Part shown: piece by piece, positions 42,596 to 50,647 of the stretch | Numbering within the stretch: the first letter of the stretch is position 1 | Layout of the letters: every line of letters begins with the position of its first letter | NCBI GenBank assembly: GCA_021845985.1 | Contig: JAJZES010000041.1 | Coordinates: 1 to 64,000 of the forward strand | DNA length: 64,000 nt | Origin: Pseudomonadota bacterium | GTDB taxonomy: Bacteria; Pseudomonadota; Alphaproteobacteria; Acetobacterales; Acetobacteraceae | Direction of reading: 5' to 3' | Made by a program: the position numbers and the translations under genes | Notes under the pieces: generated by a model | Told to the model about the DNA's origin: nothing | Seen by the model: the letters and a program-made list of their open reading frames with translations, nothing else | Databases searched by the model: none

Positions 42596-42620
42596 ATAAT
42601 AAGCGGCGTTATGGTATTAT
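42596..42620. promoter_or_regulatory. Probable MarR operator / promoter region
   Basis: Inverted repeat ATAATA (42596-42601) and TATTAT (42615-42620) with a 13-base spacer. Nested inside is ATAA-GCGGCG-TTAT (42599-42612). This AT-rich island stands out in the local 70% GC sequence. It ends nine bases before the MarR GTG, so a bound MarR dimer would block its own promoter. Operator identity is inferred. Confidence 0.45.
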
Positions 42621-42716
42621 GGAGTGGTCATCGTATGCGCTTATGGCATGGGTGCCGCGTGCGGCTGCCGGACACCGCCCCGGCGCCAGACGCCAGTCCA
42701 CCGTCAAGCGTCTTGA

Positions 42717-42760
42717 CTTCTCCCCTCCCCCTGCCCCCTCCCACGAGGGGAGGGGAGAAG
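42717..42760. repeat. CT-rich long hairpin
   Basis: A perfect 14-bp stem CTTCTCCCCTCCCC (42717-42730) and GGGGAGGGGAGAAG (42747-42760) encloses a 16-base pyrimidine-rich loop. It sits in the 233-base intergenic region between the divergent marR gene and the unknown plus-strand gene. The same CTCTCCC/GGGAGAG theme recurs at 23049-23081, so it may belong to a dispersed hairpin family. Confidence 0.7.
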
Positions 42761-42820
42761 AAACCAACACCCGCAAAATCCACTTGCCCAGCCAGCCTCC
42801 TCCATGTTCTTGTTCCGTTC

Positions 42821-43423
42821 GTGACCCCCGTACCCCCACCCGCGGCCGAACGCCTCGCCCGCATCCTCGACGATCTGTGCAAGGCGGTGGCCGCGCGCGG
42901 CCCCGGCGGCTTCCTGCCGATCCCGCTGCTGGTGCTGGTGTGGACACGCATACGGCGGGCCTCCCTGCGCATCGCCCGCCTCGCCGCCCGCGCCGCCGCC
43001 GGCAAACCCCCCATCGTCCTGCGCGCCCCGCGCGCCGCACCGCAAAACTCCGCGCCGAGAAAACCCGCACGCCGCCTGCCCCGGCGCGCCGGCTGGCTGA
43101 TCGGGCCGGTGCCGGCGGCCGGCGGCTACGCCTCGCAACTGCACCATCTGCTGACCCAGCCGGACATGGTCGCCCTGCTCGACGCCGCCCCCGGCATCGA
43201 CCGGCTGCTGCGCCCGCTCTGCCGCATGCTCGGGGTCGCACGCCCCAAACTGCCACCGCGGCCCACCACGCGCCGGCCAACCCCGCGCCAGCCGCCGCAC
43301 GCCCCGGCCGTGCCGCCCACGCGCGCCATCCCGCGCGACAGCATCCTGCGCGACCGGCCACGCGCCGCCCGCGCCCCGCCGCAAACCCTCCGCCGCTTCA
43401 CCCGGCCGCCGTTTCCCGCGTGA
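42821..43423 (+). CDS. Arg/Pro-rich protein of unknown function
   Basis: 200 residues, strongly basic. Two conserved-looking blocks stand out: an N-terminal amphipathic and hydrophobic segment (about 5-55, ERLARILDDLCKAVAARG then GGFLPIPLLVLVWTRIRRA) and a central block (about 95-145, GWLIGPVPAAGGYASQLHHLL, then LDAAPGIDRLLRPLCRML). The C-terminal 55 residues are Arg/Pro-rich and low complexity. This pattern resembles lineage-specific hypothetical proteins I associate with Acetobacterales, from memory only. GTG at 42821 is the likely start; the open frame begins upstream but there it runs through the hairpin. No function inferred. Confidence 0.55.
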   Translation: MTPVPPPAAERLARILDDLCKAVAARGPGGFLPIPLLVLVWTRIRRASLRIARLAARAAAGKPPIVLRAPRAAPQNSAPRKPARRLPRRAGWLIGPVPAAGGYASQLHHLLTQPDMVALLDAAPGIDRLLRPLCRMLGVARPKLPPRPTTRRPTPRQPPHAPAVPPTRAIPRDSILRDRPRAARAPPQTLRRFTRPPFPA

Positions 43424-43542
43424 CGCCGCGGCGCCGACGCGCGTCTGCGGCGCCGCTGTCCGGCGGCCGGCGATGGATTGACAAGGCCGGGCGCCCGCGT
43501 TCTGGTAGGTGGAACGCATAATAACAGCAAGGAACGTCCGCC

Positions 43543-44571
43543 TTGTCCGGCAAGATGCCGTCGATCCGTACCGTCGCCGCGCTTGCCGGGGTCTCGACGG
43601 CCACTGTCTCGAATGTGCTCAACGCGCGCCGCAGCGTCGCGCCCGACCTTGTTGCGCGCGTTCAGTCGGCGGTGGCGGAACTCGGCTACATCGCCGATCT
43701 TGGCGCCTCCCGCCTGCGCTCGCGCCGCTCGACCGTGGTTGGCGTGGTGGTGCCGGACATCGCCAATCCGTTTTTCGGCACGCTGGTCGCGGCGCTGGAG
43801 GATGCGGCGCGGCGCGATGGCTACGATCTGCTGGTGGTCTCCTCGGGCGAGGACCCGGCGCTGGAAACCGCGCGGCTTCGCACGCTGCTGACCTGGCGTC
43901 CGGCCGGGCTGATCGTCGCCCCCTGCGACGACCGGCTGGCCGGACGTGCCCTGGTGCAGGCGGCCGGCGTGCCGATGGTCTGCGCCGACCGGGTGCCCGC
44001 CGATCCGGCCTTCGATGTCGTCACCGTCGATAACCGCACCATCGCCGCCGAGGTCGGGCGGCATCTGGTCGCCACCGGCCGGCGGCGCATCCTGATCGCC
44101 GCCGCCAACCTCGCCATCGGCAACAACCGCGACCGCTGCGCCGGCGTCCGCGACACCGCCGAACCCGCCGGCGCCACGGTGGAAATCATCGAGGTCGGGG
44201 TGCGTCTGGCCGAGAGCCGCGCCCGGCTGACCCGCCGGCTGACCTTCGGCCCGGTGCCGGATGCGCTGTTCACGCTGAACAATGTCGGCACCGTCGCCGC
44301 CCTCTCCGCGCTGGCCGAGGTGCGGCTCGCGGTGCCGGAGGATCTCGCTTTGGTCGGCTTTGACGATGCCGAATGGATGCGCGCGGTGTCGCCGCCGCTG
44401 AGCACCGTGCATCAGCCGCTGGAACAGATGGCACGCGCCGCCTGGGGGCGGCTGATGGCGCGCATCGGCGGCGACACTTCGCCCCCGCATCACCTGCGCC
44501 TCGCCTGCCGGCTCGACTCCCGCGCCTCCTCGGCGCCGGCGCGGCGGCTGGCGCTGGCCCACTGGCACTGA
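43543..44571 (+). CDS. LacI family transcriptional regulator
   Basis: 342 residues. The LacI helix-turn-helix with hinge (about 7-60) has IRTVAALAGVSTATVSNVLN and VQSAVAELGYIAD, and a periplasmic-binding-protein-like effector domain follows (VVGVVVPDIANPFF, LALVGFDDAEWMRAVSPPLSTVHQP). The start taken is TTG at 43543 after AAGGAA; an ATG four codons later (43555) also fits. It lies 12 bases upstream of a sugar kinase operon and should repress it, with a pentose or deoxyhexose derivative as inducer. Confidence 0.9.
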   Translation: MSGKMPSIRTVAALAGVSTATVSNVLNARRSVAPDLVARVQSAVAELGYIADLGASRLRSRRSTVVGVVVPDIANPFFGTLVAALEDAARRDGYDLLVVSSGEDPALETARLRTLLTWRPAGLIVAPCDDRLAGRALVQAAGVPMVCADRVPADPAFDVVTVDNRTIAAEVGRHLVATGRRRILIAAANLAIGNNRDRCAGVRDTAEPAGATVEIIEVGVRLAESRARLTRRLTFGPVPDALFTLNNVGTVAALSALAEVRLAVPEDLALVGFDDAEWMRAVSPPLSTVHQPLEQMARAAWGRLMARIGGDTSPPHHLRLACRLDSRASSAPARRLALAHWH

Positions 44572-44583
44572 TAGCGTGGCGCG

Positions 44584-46059
44584 GTGAGCTGTTTCCTCGG
44601 CCTTGATCTCGGAACCTCGGCGATCAAGGCAGTGATCGTGGACGACGCCGAGACTCTGCTGGCCGCGGCGGAGGTCAAACTCAGCGTCCACGCCCCCTGC
44701 CCGCTCGCCTCGGAACAGGACCCGCGCGACTGGTGGCGGGCGGTGGAACTGGCGCTCGACCGGCTGGGTGCCGAGGCCCCCGGCGCGATGGCGCGGGTGG
44801 TGGCGATCGGCCTGTCGGGACAGATGCACGCCGCCGTGCTGCTCGACGCCGCCGACCTGCCGGTGCGCCCGGCGATGCTGTGGAATGACGGCCGCGCCCA
44901 TGCCGAGGCGGCCGACCTCAAGCGCCTCGGCAGCGAGCTTGCCGCCGAGCTGGGCGTGCCGGCGCTGGCCGGGTTCACCGCGCCGAAACTGCTCTGGCTG
45001 GCCCGCCATGAGCCGGCCAGCCTCGCCCGCGCCCGGTCCCTGCTGCTGCCCAAGGACTACATCCGCCTGCAGCTGACCGGCGAGCGCGCCACCGACCCGT
45101 CGGACGCCGCCGGCACCTGGCTGCTCGATGAGGCCCGGCGGGTGTGGAGCGCGCGCGCCATCGCCGCCGTCGCCATCGACCCGGCGTTGCTGCCGCCGAT
45201 CATCGAGGGCAGCGCCCCGGCCGGGCGGCTGCGCGCCGGCGTCGCCGCCCGTTTCGGCCTGCCGCCCGGCATCGTCGTCGCCTGCGGCGGCGGCGACACC
45301 ATGACCGGCGGCGTCGGCATCGGCGCGGTGGAGGACGGCCGCGCCTTCGTCGGCCTGTCCACCTCGGCGCAATTGTTCGTCGCCGCGGCGGCCCACCGGC
45401 CGGCGCCGGAGCGTCTGGTGCATGCCTTCTGCCATGCCGTCCCCGGCCGCTGGTGCCAGATGGCGGCGATGCTGAACGGCGCCGGGGTGCTCGCCGCCAT
45501 CGCCCATCTGCTCGGCGACGCCGACATCCCGGCGCTGCTGGCCGAGGTCGAGGCGCGGTTCACCGGTCCCGGCCGGCTGCTCGTGTTGCCCTATCTCTCC
45601 GGCGAGCGCACGCCGCACGACGACCCGCATGCGCGCGGCGTGGTGTTCGGCCTGACCCCCGACACCGCGCGCGTCGAACTGGTACAGGCGGCGCTGGAAG
45701 GGGTGGCGTTCAGCCTCGCCGATGCCCGCGCGGCGCTGTCGGCCGCCGGCACCGTCATCGACAGCGCCGGCATCGTCGGCGGCGGGGCGCGCAGCCTGTT
45801 CTGGACCCGGCTGATCGCCAGCGTCCTCGGCATCGAGTTGCGCGTCTATGCCGGCGGCGCGCGCGGCCCGGCGTTCGGCGCGGCGCGGCTCGGCCGGCTG
45901 GCCGCCGGCGGCGACCCGGCAACGGTGCTGGCCGAGCCGCCGGTGCTGCGCGTCGTGCCGCCCGATCCGGCGCTGACCGACGCCTATGCCCCGCGCATCG
46001 CCGCCTTTCGCCGACTCTATGCCGCGCTGCGCCCCGAGTTCGCCCGGGGTGCGGCATGA
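44584..46059 (+). CDS. xylB: Xylulokinase (FGGY family)
   Basis: 491 residues. Motifs are GLDLGTSAIKAVIVD (phosphate loop 1), GLSGQMHAAVLLD (the MHG-type XylB signature) and MLWNDGRA, then VACGGGDTMTGGVGIG and SAGIVGGGARSLFW in the C-terminal domain. It phosphorylates D-xylulose or a related ketopentose. GTG start, 12 bases after the lacI-type gene. No xylose isomerase or transporter is nearby, so the physiological substrate could be another ketose from which xylulose-like sugars arise. Confidence 0.88.
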   Translation: MSCFLGLDLGTSAIKAVIVDDAETLLAAAEVKLSVHAPCPLASEQDPRDWWRAVELALDRLGAEAPGAMARVVAIGLSGQMHAAVLLDAADLPVRPAMLWNDGRAHAEAADLKRLGSELAAELGVPALAGFTAPKLLWLARHEPASLARARSLLLPKDYIRLQLTGERATDPSDAAGTWLLDEARRVWSARAIAAVAIDPALLPPIIEGSAPAGRLRAGVAARFGLPPGIVVACGGGDTMTGGVGIGAVEDGRAFVGLSTSAQLFVAAAAHRPAPERLVHAFCHAVPGRWCQMAAMLNGAGVLAAIAHLLGDADIPALLAEVEARFTGPGRLLVLPYLSGERTPHDDPHARGVVFGLTPDTARVELVQAALEGVAFSLADARAALSAAGTVIDSAGIVGGGARSLFWTRLIASVLGIELRVYAGGARGPAFGAARLGRLAAGGDPATVLAEPPVLRVVPPDPALTDAYAPRIAAFRRLYAALRPEFARGAA

Positions 46060-47453
46060 TCGCGGTGCTCGACATCGGCAAAACCAACGTCAAGCTCAGC
46101 ATCACCGATGCCGATGGCACCGTGCTGGACTCGCTGGCGACGCCCAACACGCCGCGCCCGGCGCCGCCCTATGCGCATCACGATCTGGCGGCGCTGGAGC
46201 ACTGGACGCTGGCGGCGCTGACGACGCTCGGCCGGCGCCACCCGATCACCGCGATCGTCGCCGCCGGCCACGGCTCCGGCGGAGTGTTGGTCGATGACGC
46301 CGGGCCGGTGATGCCGATGGTCGATTACGAGGGCGAGATGCCGCCCGAGATCGCCCGCCGCTACCTGACACTGGCCGGCGACTACCGCATGCGCGGCAGC
46401 CCGATCCTGCTCGGCGCCTCGCACACCGCGCGGCAGATGCTGTGGATCGAGACCGCATGGCCGGCCGCGTTCGCCCGCGCGCGGCATTTCCTCGGCCTGC
46501 CGCAATACTGGGCTTGGCGCCTCGGTGGCCGCCCGGCTTCCGAGGCGACCATCCTGGCGGCGCAGTCGCATCTGTGGTCGGTGCGCGATGCGGCGTTCAC
46601 GCCGATCGTGGCGGCGCGCGGCTGGGCCCATCTGCTGCCGCCGCTCGCCCCGGCCTGGGCGACGCTCGGCACGCTGCGCGCCGACCTCGCCGCCCGCGCC
46701 GGGCTGCCGGCCAGCACCCGGCTGATCTGCGGCGGGCATGACAGCAGCGTCAATTTCTACCGCTATCAGGCGGCCGGCCTCGCCGGGCTGACGGTGGTGT
46801 CCACCGGCACCTGGATCGTCGCGCTCAGCGATGCCGCCGATCTCGACGCGCTCGATGAGCGGCGCGGCATGACCTGCAACGCCGATCCGGCGGCGCGCCC
46901 GCTGGCCGGGGCGCTGACCATGGGCGGGCGGGAATTCGCGCTGATCGCCGGCGCCCAGCCGGACGGCGCCGCCGGCGATGCCGCGGTCGCGGCGCGGCTG
47001 GTGGCGCGCGCCACCCTGCCGCTGCCGTTCTTCGGCGAGGACGACGCCATTCTGCCGGGCCGCGCCGGTCAGGGCCGCATCGCCGGCCCGCCGCCGCAGG
47101 ACGCCGCCGAGCGGCGGGCGCTGGCACTGCTCGCCGCGGCGCTGCTGACCGACCTGCTGCTCGACACGCTCGGCGCCGCCGGTGAGGTGGTGCTCGACGG
47201 CAGTTTCGTCCGCGACCCGCTCTATCCGGCGCTGGTCGCGGCGCTGCGGCCGGCGACGCGGCTGCGCTTCAACCTGGAGACCGACGGCGTCGCCGCCGGC
47301 TGCGCCCTGCTGGCCGGCCACACCACGCGCAGCCGCCCGGCGCCGCTGGCGTTGCAGACCCCAGCGCCGCTGACGATCCCCTCGCTTGCCGATTACCGCG
47401 CCCGCTGGCGCCGCCTGGCCGGTGCCGCGCCGGAACAGAAAGAGCAACCATGA
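46056..47453 (+). CDS. FGGY-family carbohydrate kinase (rhamnulokinase/fuculokinase-like)
   Basis: 465 residues, the second FGGY kinase of the operon. Signatures are VLDIGKTNVKLSI (phosphate 1), AAGHGSGGVLVD, GGHDSSVNFYRY, VSTGTWIVAL and GEVVLDGSFVRDPLYPALVAAL. The DIGKTN pattern resembles the RhaK/FucK-like subgroup rather than XylB. It should phosphorylate a 1-hydroxyl of a deoxyketose, producing the substrate of the adjoining class II aldolase. The ATG overlaps the xylB stop as ATGA, and its own stop overlaps the aldolase ATG in the same way. Confidence 0.82.
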   Translation: MIAVLDIGKTNVKLSITDADGTVLDSLATPNTPRPAPPYAHHDLAALEHWTLAALTTLGRRHPITAIVAAGHGSGGVLVDDAGPVMPMVDYEGEMPPEIARRYLTLAGDYRMRGSPILLGASHTARQMLWIETAWPAAFARARHFLGLPQYWAWRLGGRPASEATILAAQSHLWSVRDAAFTPIVAARGWAHLLPPLAPAWATLGTLRADLAARAGLPASTRLICGGHDSSVNFYRYQAAGLAGLTVVSTGTWIVALSDAADLDALDERRGMTCNADPAARPLAGALTMGGREFALIAGAQPDGAAGDAAVAARLVARATLPLPFFGEDDAILPGRAGQGRIAGPPPQDAAERRALALLAAALLTDLLLDTLGAAGEVVLDGSFVRDPLYPALVAALRPATRLRFNLETDGVAAGCALLAGHTTRSRPAPLALQTPAPLTIPSLADYRARWRRLAGAAPEQKEQP

Positions 47454-48172
47454 GCAAATCCGCCGACAGCAAAACATCCGAACACACGCTGCGCCGCGAC
47501 ATGGTGGAAACCTGCCGCCGGATGAACGCCAGCGGCATCAATCAGGGCACCTCGGGCAATCTCTCGGCGCGCTGCGGCGACGGCTTCCTGATCACCCCGT
47601 CCTCGCTCGCCTATGACGCGATGAAGCCGCACGACATCATGCGCATGGCGTTCGACGGCAGCTATGAGGGCGAACACCGCCCGTCCTCGGAATGGCGCTT
47701 TCATCGCGACATTCTGCGCGCGCGCAGCGATGTCAACGTGGTGCTGCACTGCCACTCGGTCTATGCGACGACGCTGGCCTGCCAGCACCGGATGATCCCG
47801 GCCTTTCATTACATGGTCGGCGTCGCCGGCGGCACGACGATCCGCTGCGCCCGCTATGCCACGTTCGGCACTCAGGCGCTGTCGGATGCGGCGCTGGAGG
47901 CGCTGGACGATCGGCTGGCCTGCCTGCTCGGCCAGCACGGGCAGATCGCGCTCGGCAACAGCCTCGGCGCGGCGCTGTGGCTGGCGATCGAGGTCGAGAC
48001 GCTGGCGCGGATCTATGTCCAGGCGCTGCCGCTCGGCACGCCGCCGGTGCTCGACGACGCCGAGATGGCGCGGGTGCTGGACCAGATGCGGCGGATGAGC
48101 TACGGCCAGATGCCGGAACCCGAGGGCAGCAACGACGTGGCCCGGCCCAAAGGCAAGCAGAAGGCCGGCTGA
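47450..48172 (+). CDS. Class II aldolase/adducin family protein (fuculose-phosphate aldolase-like)
   Basis: 240 residues. The zinc-dependent aldolase residues are visible: Glu in PSSEWRFH, the His pair in VVLHCHSVYATTLACQ, and a third His in LLGQHGQIAL, where most members have NHG. NQGTSGNLSAR is the phosphate-binding N-terminal motif. It should cleave a ketose 1-phosphate into dihydroxyacetone phosphate and an aldehyde. The last gene of the LacI-controlled operon. The Lys/Gly-rich C-terminus is an extension. Confidence 0.85.
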   Translation: MSKSADSKTSEHTLRRDMVETCRRMNASGINQGTSGNLSARCGDGFLITPSSLAYDAMKPHDIMRMAFDGSYEGEHRPSSEWRFHRDILRARSDVNVVLHCHSVYATTLACQHRMIPAFHYMVGVAGGTTIRCARYATFGTQALSDAALEALDDRLACLLGQHGQIALGNSLGAALWLAIEVETLARIYVQALPLGTPPVLDDAEMARVLDQMRRMSYGQMPEPEGSNDVARPKGKQKAG

Positions 48173-48255
48173 ACCCACCCCGGCCAGTCGCCGGGTTGAC
48201 ACGGACCGCGGCAGACCGGCCCACTCGCCGCCGTTTTGCCGGCCAAGGACACCGC

Positions 48256-49674
48256 GTGACCGCCACCCATCCCAACGCCCGCTTCGTCGAGGGATCGACG
48301 CTGCGCCATGTCGCGGTCATGGCCAGCACCGGCGCGGTCGGGCTGATCGCGGTGTTTGCGGTCGATCTGCTCAACCTGTTCTACATCTCGCTGCTCGGCA
48401 GCAAGCCGACCTCCGCCGCCATCGGCTTTGCCGGCGCCGTCGGGTTTTTCCAGACTGCGCTGTGCATCGGCCTGACCATCGGCGTCGGCGCCACCGTCTC
48501 GCGCCGCATCGGCGCCGGGGACGATGCCGGGGCGCGCCGCATCGCCAGCGCCAGCCTCGCGGTGATGCTGGTGCTGACGGCGATCGTCGGCGTGGTCACG
48601 GCGCTGCTGCTCAATCCTGTGCTCGACGCGCTCGGCGCCGCCGGGCCGACGCGCGACGCCGCCGCCGGGTTTCTGCTGATCGCCTCGCCGTCGCTGCCGC
48701 TGCTCGCCGGCGGCATGGTCTGCTCGGCGCTGCTGCGCTCGGCGGGCGATGCGCGGCGGGCGCTCAATGTCACGCTCTATGCCGCGATCGGCGCGGCGGC
48801 GTTCGACCCGCTGTTCATCTTCGGCCTGCATCTGGGGCTGACCGGGGCGGCGATCAGCACCGTGCTGTCGCGCGGCGTGCTGTTCGCCATCGGCCTGCAG
48901 GGGGCGCGCTGGCAGCATGGCTTGCTCGGCCGCATCGACATCGCGGCGATGCCGGCCGATCTGCGGCTGGTCTCCGCGGTTGCCGGGCCGGCGGTGCTGG
49001 CCAATCTGGCGACCCCGTTCGCCGGCGCCTACGTCACCCGCAGCATGGCGGTGTTCGGCCCCTCGGCGCTGGCCGGACAGGCCAGCATCGACCGCATCGC
49101 CCCGGTCGCCTTCGGTCTGGTGTTCGCGCTGACCGGCGCGGTCGGCCCGATTCTGGCGCAGAATCTCGGCGCCGGACGGTTCGACCGGGTGCGCGCGACG
49201 CTGCGCGACAGCCTGTTGTTCGTCATCGCCGCGGTCTGCGGCGCTTGGCTGGTGCTGTTCCTGGCGCAGGACCTGCTGGTCCGGGCGCTGTCGGCGAGCG
49301 GCGAGACGGCGGCGCTGATCCGGCTGTTCTGCACCTGGCTGGCCGGAAGTTTCCTGTTCACCGGCACGCTGTTCGTCGCCAATGCCTCGTTCAACAATCT
49401 CGGCTTCCCGCTGCTGGCGACGGCGTTCAACTGGGGCCGGGCGACCCTCGGCACCATTCCCCTGGTCATGCTCGGCCGGCCGTACGGTGCGGTCGGGGTG
49501 ATGTGGGGGCAGGCCGGCGGCTCCTTCGTGTTCGGCATCGCCGCGGTGGTGGTGGCGTTTCACGTCACCGCCCGGCTCGACCGTCGCGGGCCGCCGTGGC
49601 GGGGCGCGATCCCGCTGCCGGCAGCCGAGCCTCCGCTCCCCCCCAAACCGGAGCCAGAGCGTGCAACAGCATAA
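48256..49674 (+). CDS. MATE family efflux transporter
   Basis: 472 residues with about twelve membrane helices in two repeats. Recognisable are LIAVFAVDLLNLFYISLLG (first helix), FLLIASPSLPLLAGGMVCSALLRSAGDAR and LFVANASFNNLGFPLLATAFNWGRATLGTIPLV, the MATE/NorM pattern. It should export cationic compounds with H+ or Na+. The start is GTG at 48256 preceded by AAGGAC; the longer open frame overlaps the aldolase gene. The C-terminus is Pro-rich. The KirBac gene begins inside its last 14 bases. Confidence 0.87.
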   Translation: MTATHPNARFVEGSTLRHVAVMASTGAVGLIAVFAVDLLNLFYISLLGSKPTSAAIGFAGAVGFFQTALCIGLTIGVGATVSRRIGAGDDAGARRIASASLAVMLVLTAIVGVVTALLLNPVLDALGAAGPTRDAAAGFLLIASPSLPLLAGGMVCSALLRSAGDARRALNVTLYAAIGAAAFDPLFIFGLHLGLTGAAISTVLSRGVLFAIGLQGARWQHGLLGRIDIAAMPADLRLVSAVAGPAVLANLATPFAGAYVTRSMAVFGPSALAGQASIDRIAPVAFGLVFALTGAVGPILAQNLGAGRFDRVRATLRDSLLFVIAAVCGAWLVLFLAQDLLVRALSASGETAALIRLFCTWLAGSFLFTGTLFVANASFNNLGFPLLATAFNWGRATLGTIPLVMLGRPYGAVGVMWGQAGGSFVFGIAAVVVAFHVTARLDRRGPPWRGAIPLPAAEPPLPPKPEPERATA

Positions 49675-50590
49675 TCCGCAACCGCCGCCCGCCTCGCGGC
49701 CGCGGCGGCGGCCGGCGGCGACCATGCGGGTCCGCCTCGGCGCCTTTGAACTGCGCAAGCGCGGCGCCGTCCGCTTTGACCTGCGCGAGCCCTATCATTT
49801 CGCCGTCTCGCTGAGCTGGCCGCATTTCGCGCTGCTGTTTCTGTGTCTCAATCTGGCGATCAACGTGCTGTTCGCCGGCTTCTATCTGCTGCAGCCGGGC
49901 AGCGTCGCCAATGCGCGCAGCGGGTCCTACAGCGACGTGTTCTTCTTCAGCATGGAGACGCTGGCGACGGTCGGCTACGGCGCCATGTCGCCGGCGACCT
50001 TCTATGGCCATGTCGTCTCGGCCTCCGAGATCATCACCGGCATGGCCTTCACCGCCATCATGACCGGCCTCACCTTCGTCCGCTTCTCGCGCGGACGGGC
50101 GCGGATTCTCTATGCCGACAAGGCGGTGATCGCCAATTACAACGGCGTGCCGACGCTGATGGTCCGCATTGCCAACGGCCGCACCAGCATGATGACCAAC
50201 GGCCGCGCCGAATTGTCGGCGCTGATCGGCGAGCTGACGCAGGAGGGCCAGTTCTACCGCCGCGTCCGCGACCTGCAACTGAGCCGCGCGCGGCTGCCGA
50301 TGTTTCCGCTGACCTGGACGCTGATGCACCAGATCGACGCGACATCGCCGCTGCACGGCTGGGACGCCGAGGCCTTCGTCACCCGGCAGTTGCGCCTCGT
50401 GCTGACCGTCGAGGTGCACGACCTGGCGCTCGGCGCCGATGTGCGCGACATCAAGGATTACGGCGGCGCCGATATTGCCATCGGCATGCGCTACACCGAT
50501 GCGGTGTCGATCGACGAGCACGGCCACACCATCGCCGATCTCGGCCTGCTCAGCGATCTCGAACCGGACAGCGGCACCAGCTTCGCGTAA
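49661..50590 (+). CDS. KirBac-type inward-rectifier potassium channel
   Basis: 309 residues. Slide helix and first membrane helix (about 52-78) are followed by the pore loop with selectivity filter T103VGYG107 in FFFSMETLATVGYGAMSP, a second helix (about 118-142) and the cytoplasmic immunoglobulin-like domain (about 150-300) with MVRIANGRTSMMTNGRAELSA and FPLTWTLMHQIDATSPLHGW typical of Kir channels. It would conduct K+ across the inner membrane. GTG start at 49661 overlapping the MATE gene; the ATG at residue 22 is an alternative. Confidence 0.92.
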   Translation: MQQHNPQPPPASRPRRRPAATMRVRLGAFELRKRGAVRFDLREPYHFAVSLSWPHFALLFLCLNLAINVLFAGFYLLQPGSVANARSGSYSDVFFFSMETLATVGYGAMSPATFYGHVVSASEIITGMAFTAIMTGLTFVRFSRGRARILYADKAVIANYNGVPTLMVRIANGRTSMMTNGRAELSALIGELTQEGQFYRRVRDLQLSRARLPMFPLTWTLMHQIDATSPLHGWDAEAFVTRQLRLVLTVEVHDLALGADVRDIKDYGGADIAIGMRYTDAVSIDEHGHTIADLGLLSDLEPDSGTSFA

Positions 50591-50647
50591 CCACTCGGCA
50601 ACATCGCGCCGGCATCATGGAGTCTTGTTTGCCCAGGGTGAACCCGG

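Noticed and set aside
43424-43542. LacI operator in the GTTC-GAAC sequence near 43500-43516
   Set aside because: Only four-base arms with a wide spacer; not enough symmetry to call.
48196-48224. Promoter with TTGACA before the MATE gene
   Set aside because: The -35 hexamer is perfect but no plausible -10 sequence is found at 16-18 bases.
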